A DNA stretch of 64,000 nt. It comes from Fimbriimonadales bacterium (GTDB taxonomy: Bacteria > Armatimonadota > Fimbriimonadia > Fimbriimonadales > ATM1). The translations under genes and the position numbers were made by a program. Positions within the stretch are counted from its first letter, which is position 1. The number at the start of each line of letters is the position of its first letter. This document shows, piece after piece, positions 63,527 to 64,000 of this stretch. The DNA lies in NCBI GenBank assembly GCA_035559795.1, contig DATMAR010000003.1, positions 124,001 through 188,000 on the forward strand, written 5' to 3'. The notes under the pieces were generated by a model that did not search any database, was not told the DNA's origin, and saw only the letters and a program-made list of their open reading frames with translations.

Positions 63527-64000
63527 TTGTTTTCTCCTTCTGAGGTTGTCTATTTTCCATAGGTTTTATTGAAAGGGATTTTATATATGCTATTAATCTT
63601 AAAACTTCTTGTTCGTCGAGTCTTCCCACATAGGTTGGCATAATGGCTTTATAACCTGCGACTCTCTGTACCTCGGGGTCATAAATCGAGCGCCGGATAT
63701 AGGCTTCATCGGCTATGACCATTCTTCCATCCGCTAAAGGTCGCTGCTTTCCGAAGATACCGATGAGATTCGGGGCTTGCTTGCCATCGGGCTTATGGCA
63801 AGAATCGCAACCTTTCACATGGAATAGTTTCTCGCCCATTTCTGCCATCGTCTCGGGTCTTTGTCCTGCACCCATACCCCACCGCACTTCTTTGAGCCAT
63901 TTCTCATAATCTGCAGGCTTCATTGCATAAACCCACCCGGTCATCTCCGAGTGTTTAGAACCGCAATACTCTGCGCAAAACAAGCGATATTTTCCAGGTT
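63519..64000 (-). CDS. ctaC: Cytochrome c oxidase subunit II with fused cytochrome c, 5' part outside window
   Basis: The C-terminal part of a caa3-type subunit II. The CuA site [12 protein letters not shown] is at the edge of the window, and the frame continues to base 64000 (PGKYRL precedes it), so the N-terminus with the membrane helices is missing. After the CuA domain comes a cytochrome c domain with CDSCH and a Met in [10 protein letters not shown]. The gene leads the operon II-I-III-IV. Confidence 0.95.
   Translation of the reverse strand, partial: PGKYRLFCAEYCGSKHSEMTGWVYAMKPADYEKWLKEVRWGMGAGQRPETMAEMGEKLFHVKGCDSCHKPDGKQAPNLIGIFGKQRPLADGRMVIADEAYIRRSIYDPEVQRVAGYKAIMPTYVGRLDEQEVLRLIAYIKSLSIKPMENRQPQKEKTND

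Overview
The window reads as a chromosomal segment of a moderate-G+C bacterium, most likely an Armatimonadota lineage (Fimbriimonas-like). The clue is a pair of pseudopilin-type proteins with the [24 protein letters not shown]-type N-terminus followed by a [10 protein letters not shown] segment and a C-terminal H-x9-D motif. Other genes fit a free-living aerobic heterotroph: caa3-type oxidase, NDH-2, several secreted peptidases. The phylum call is inference from family resemblance only. No phage, plasmid, IS element or CRISPR array was recognised.

Layout. 1-8 kb: prephenate dehydratase, DoxX, a molybdate-type binding lipoprotein, a double LolA-like secreted protein, argS facing an arginase, and a MATE/ANK-like exporter. 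8-20 kb: tRNA-Asp and tRNA-Phe, an atypical SDR, a GTAG-type REP array, a slipin, a three-gene minus-strand block (HhH-GPD glycosylase, PD-(D/E)xK-like protein, secreted unknown), a KBL/BioF-type synthase with a low-complexity insertion, NDH-2, a PduO-type adenosyltransferase, a LolA-like protein, an FHA protein and a sodium:solute symporter. 20-30 kb: thiN, a divergent dnaA, coaD, a DivIVA/SepIVA-like coiled-coil protein, DUF177, plsX, fabH, two AI-2E transporters and a DinB protein. 30-42 kb: RNase J, a glycosyltransferase with a toroid-like C-terminal half next to a GH130 protein, M14 and M28 peptidases, a second REP array running into the recR stop codon, recR-ybaB-dnaX, and SRP RNA. 41-51 kb: an ABC-2 operon with a TPR protein, trpDCF, a PD40 protein, an M28-PDZ peptidase, and tgt with a probable CTG start. 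51-55 kb: an intergenic REP cluster, a secreted protein with a CxxCH motif, two pseudopilin paralogues and a 54-residue lipoprotein.

55.4-61 kb is the most notable part. A tightly coupled minus-strand operon (egtD, ABC ATPase, fused binding-protein/permease) diverges across 44 bases from a two-gene operon that I read as senA and senB. EgtD would supply hercynine, SenB would make a selenosugar, and SenA would join them into selenoneine. The fused transporter would move a betaine of this class. No senC/selD-like gene is visible in the window. 60.9-64 kb holds a caa3 cytochrome oxidase operon (subunits II, I, III, IV), with subunit II cut by the window edge.

Three sequence-level features cut across the genes: a large excess of G/C homopolymers of exactly seven bases inside coding regions, a GTAG-type REP family in two arrays of opposite orientation, and a second hairpin family (GGTTCCCC...GGGGAACC) at four intergenic places.
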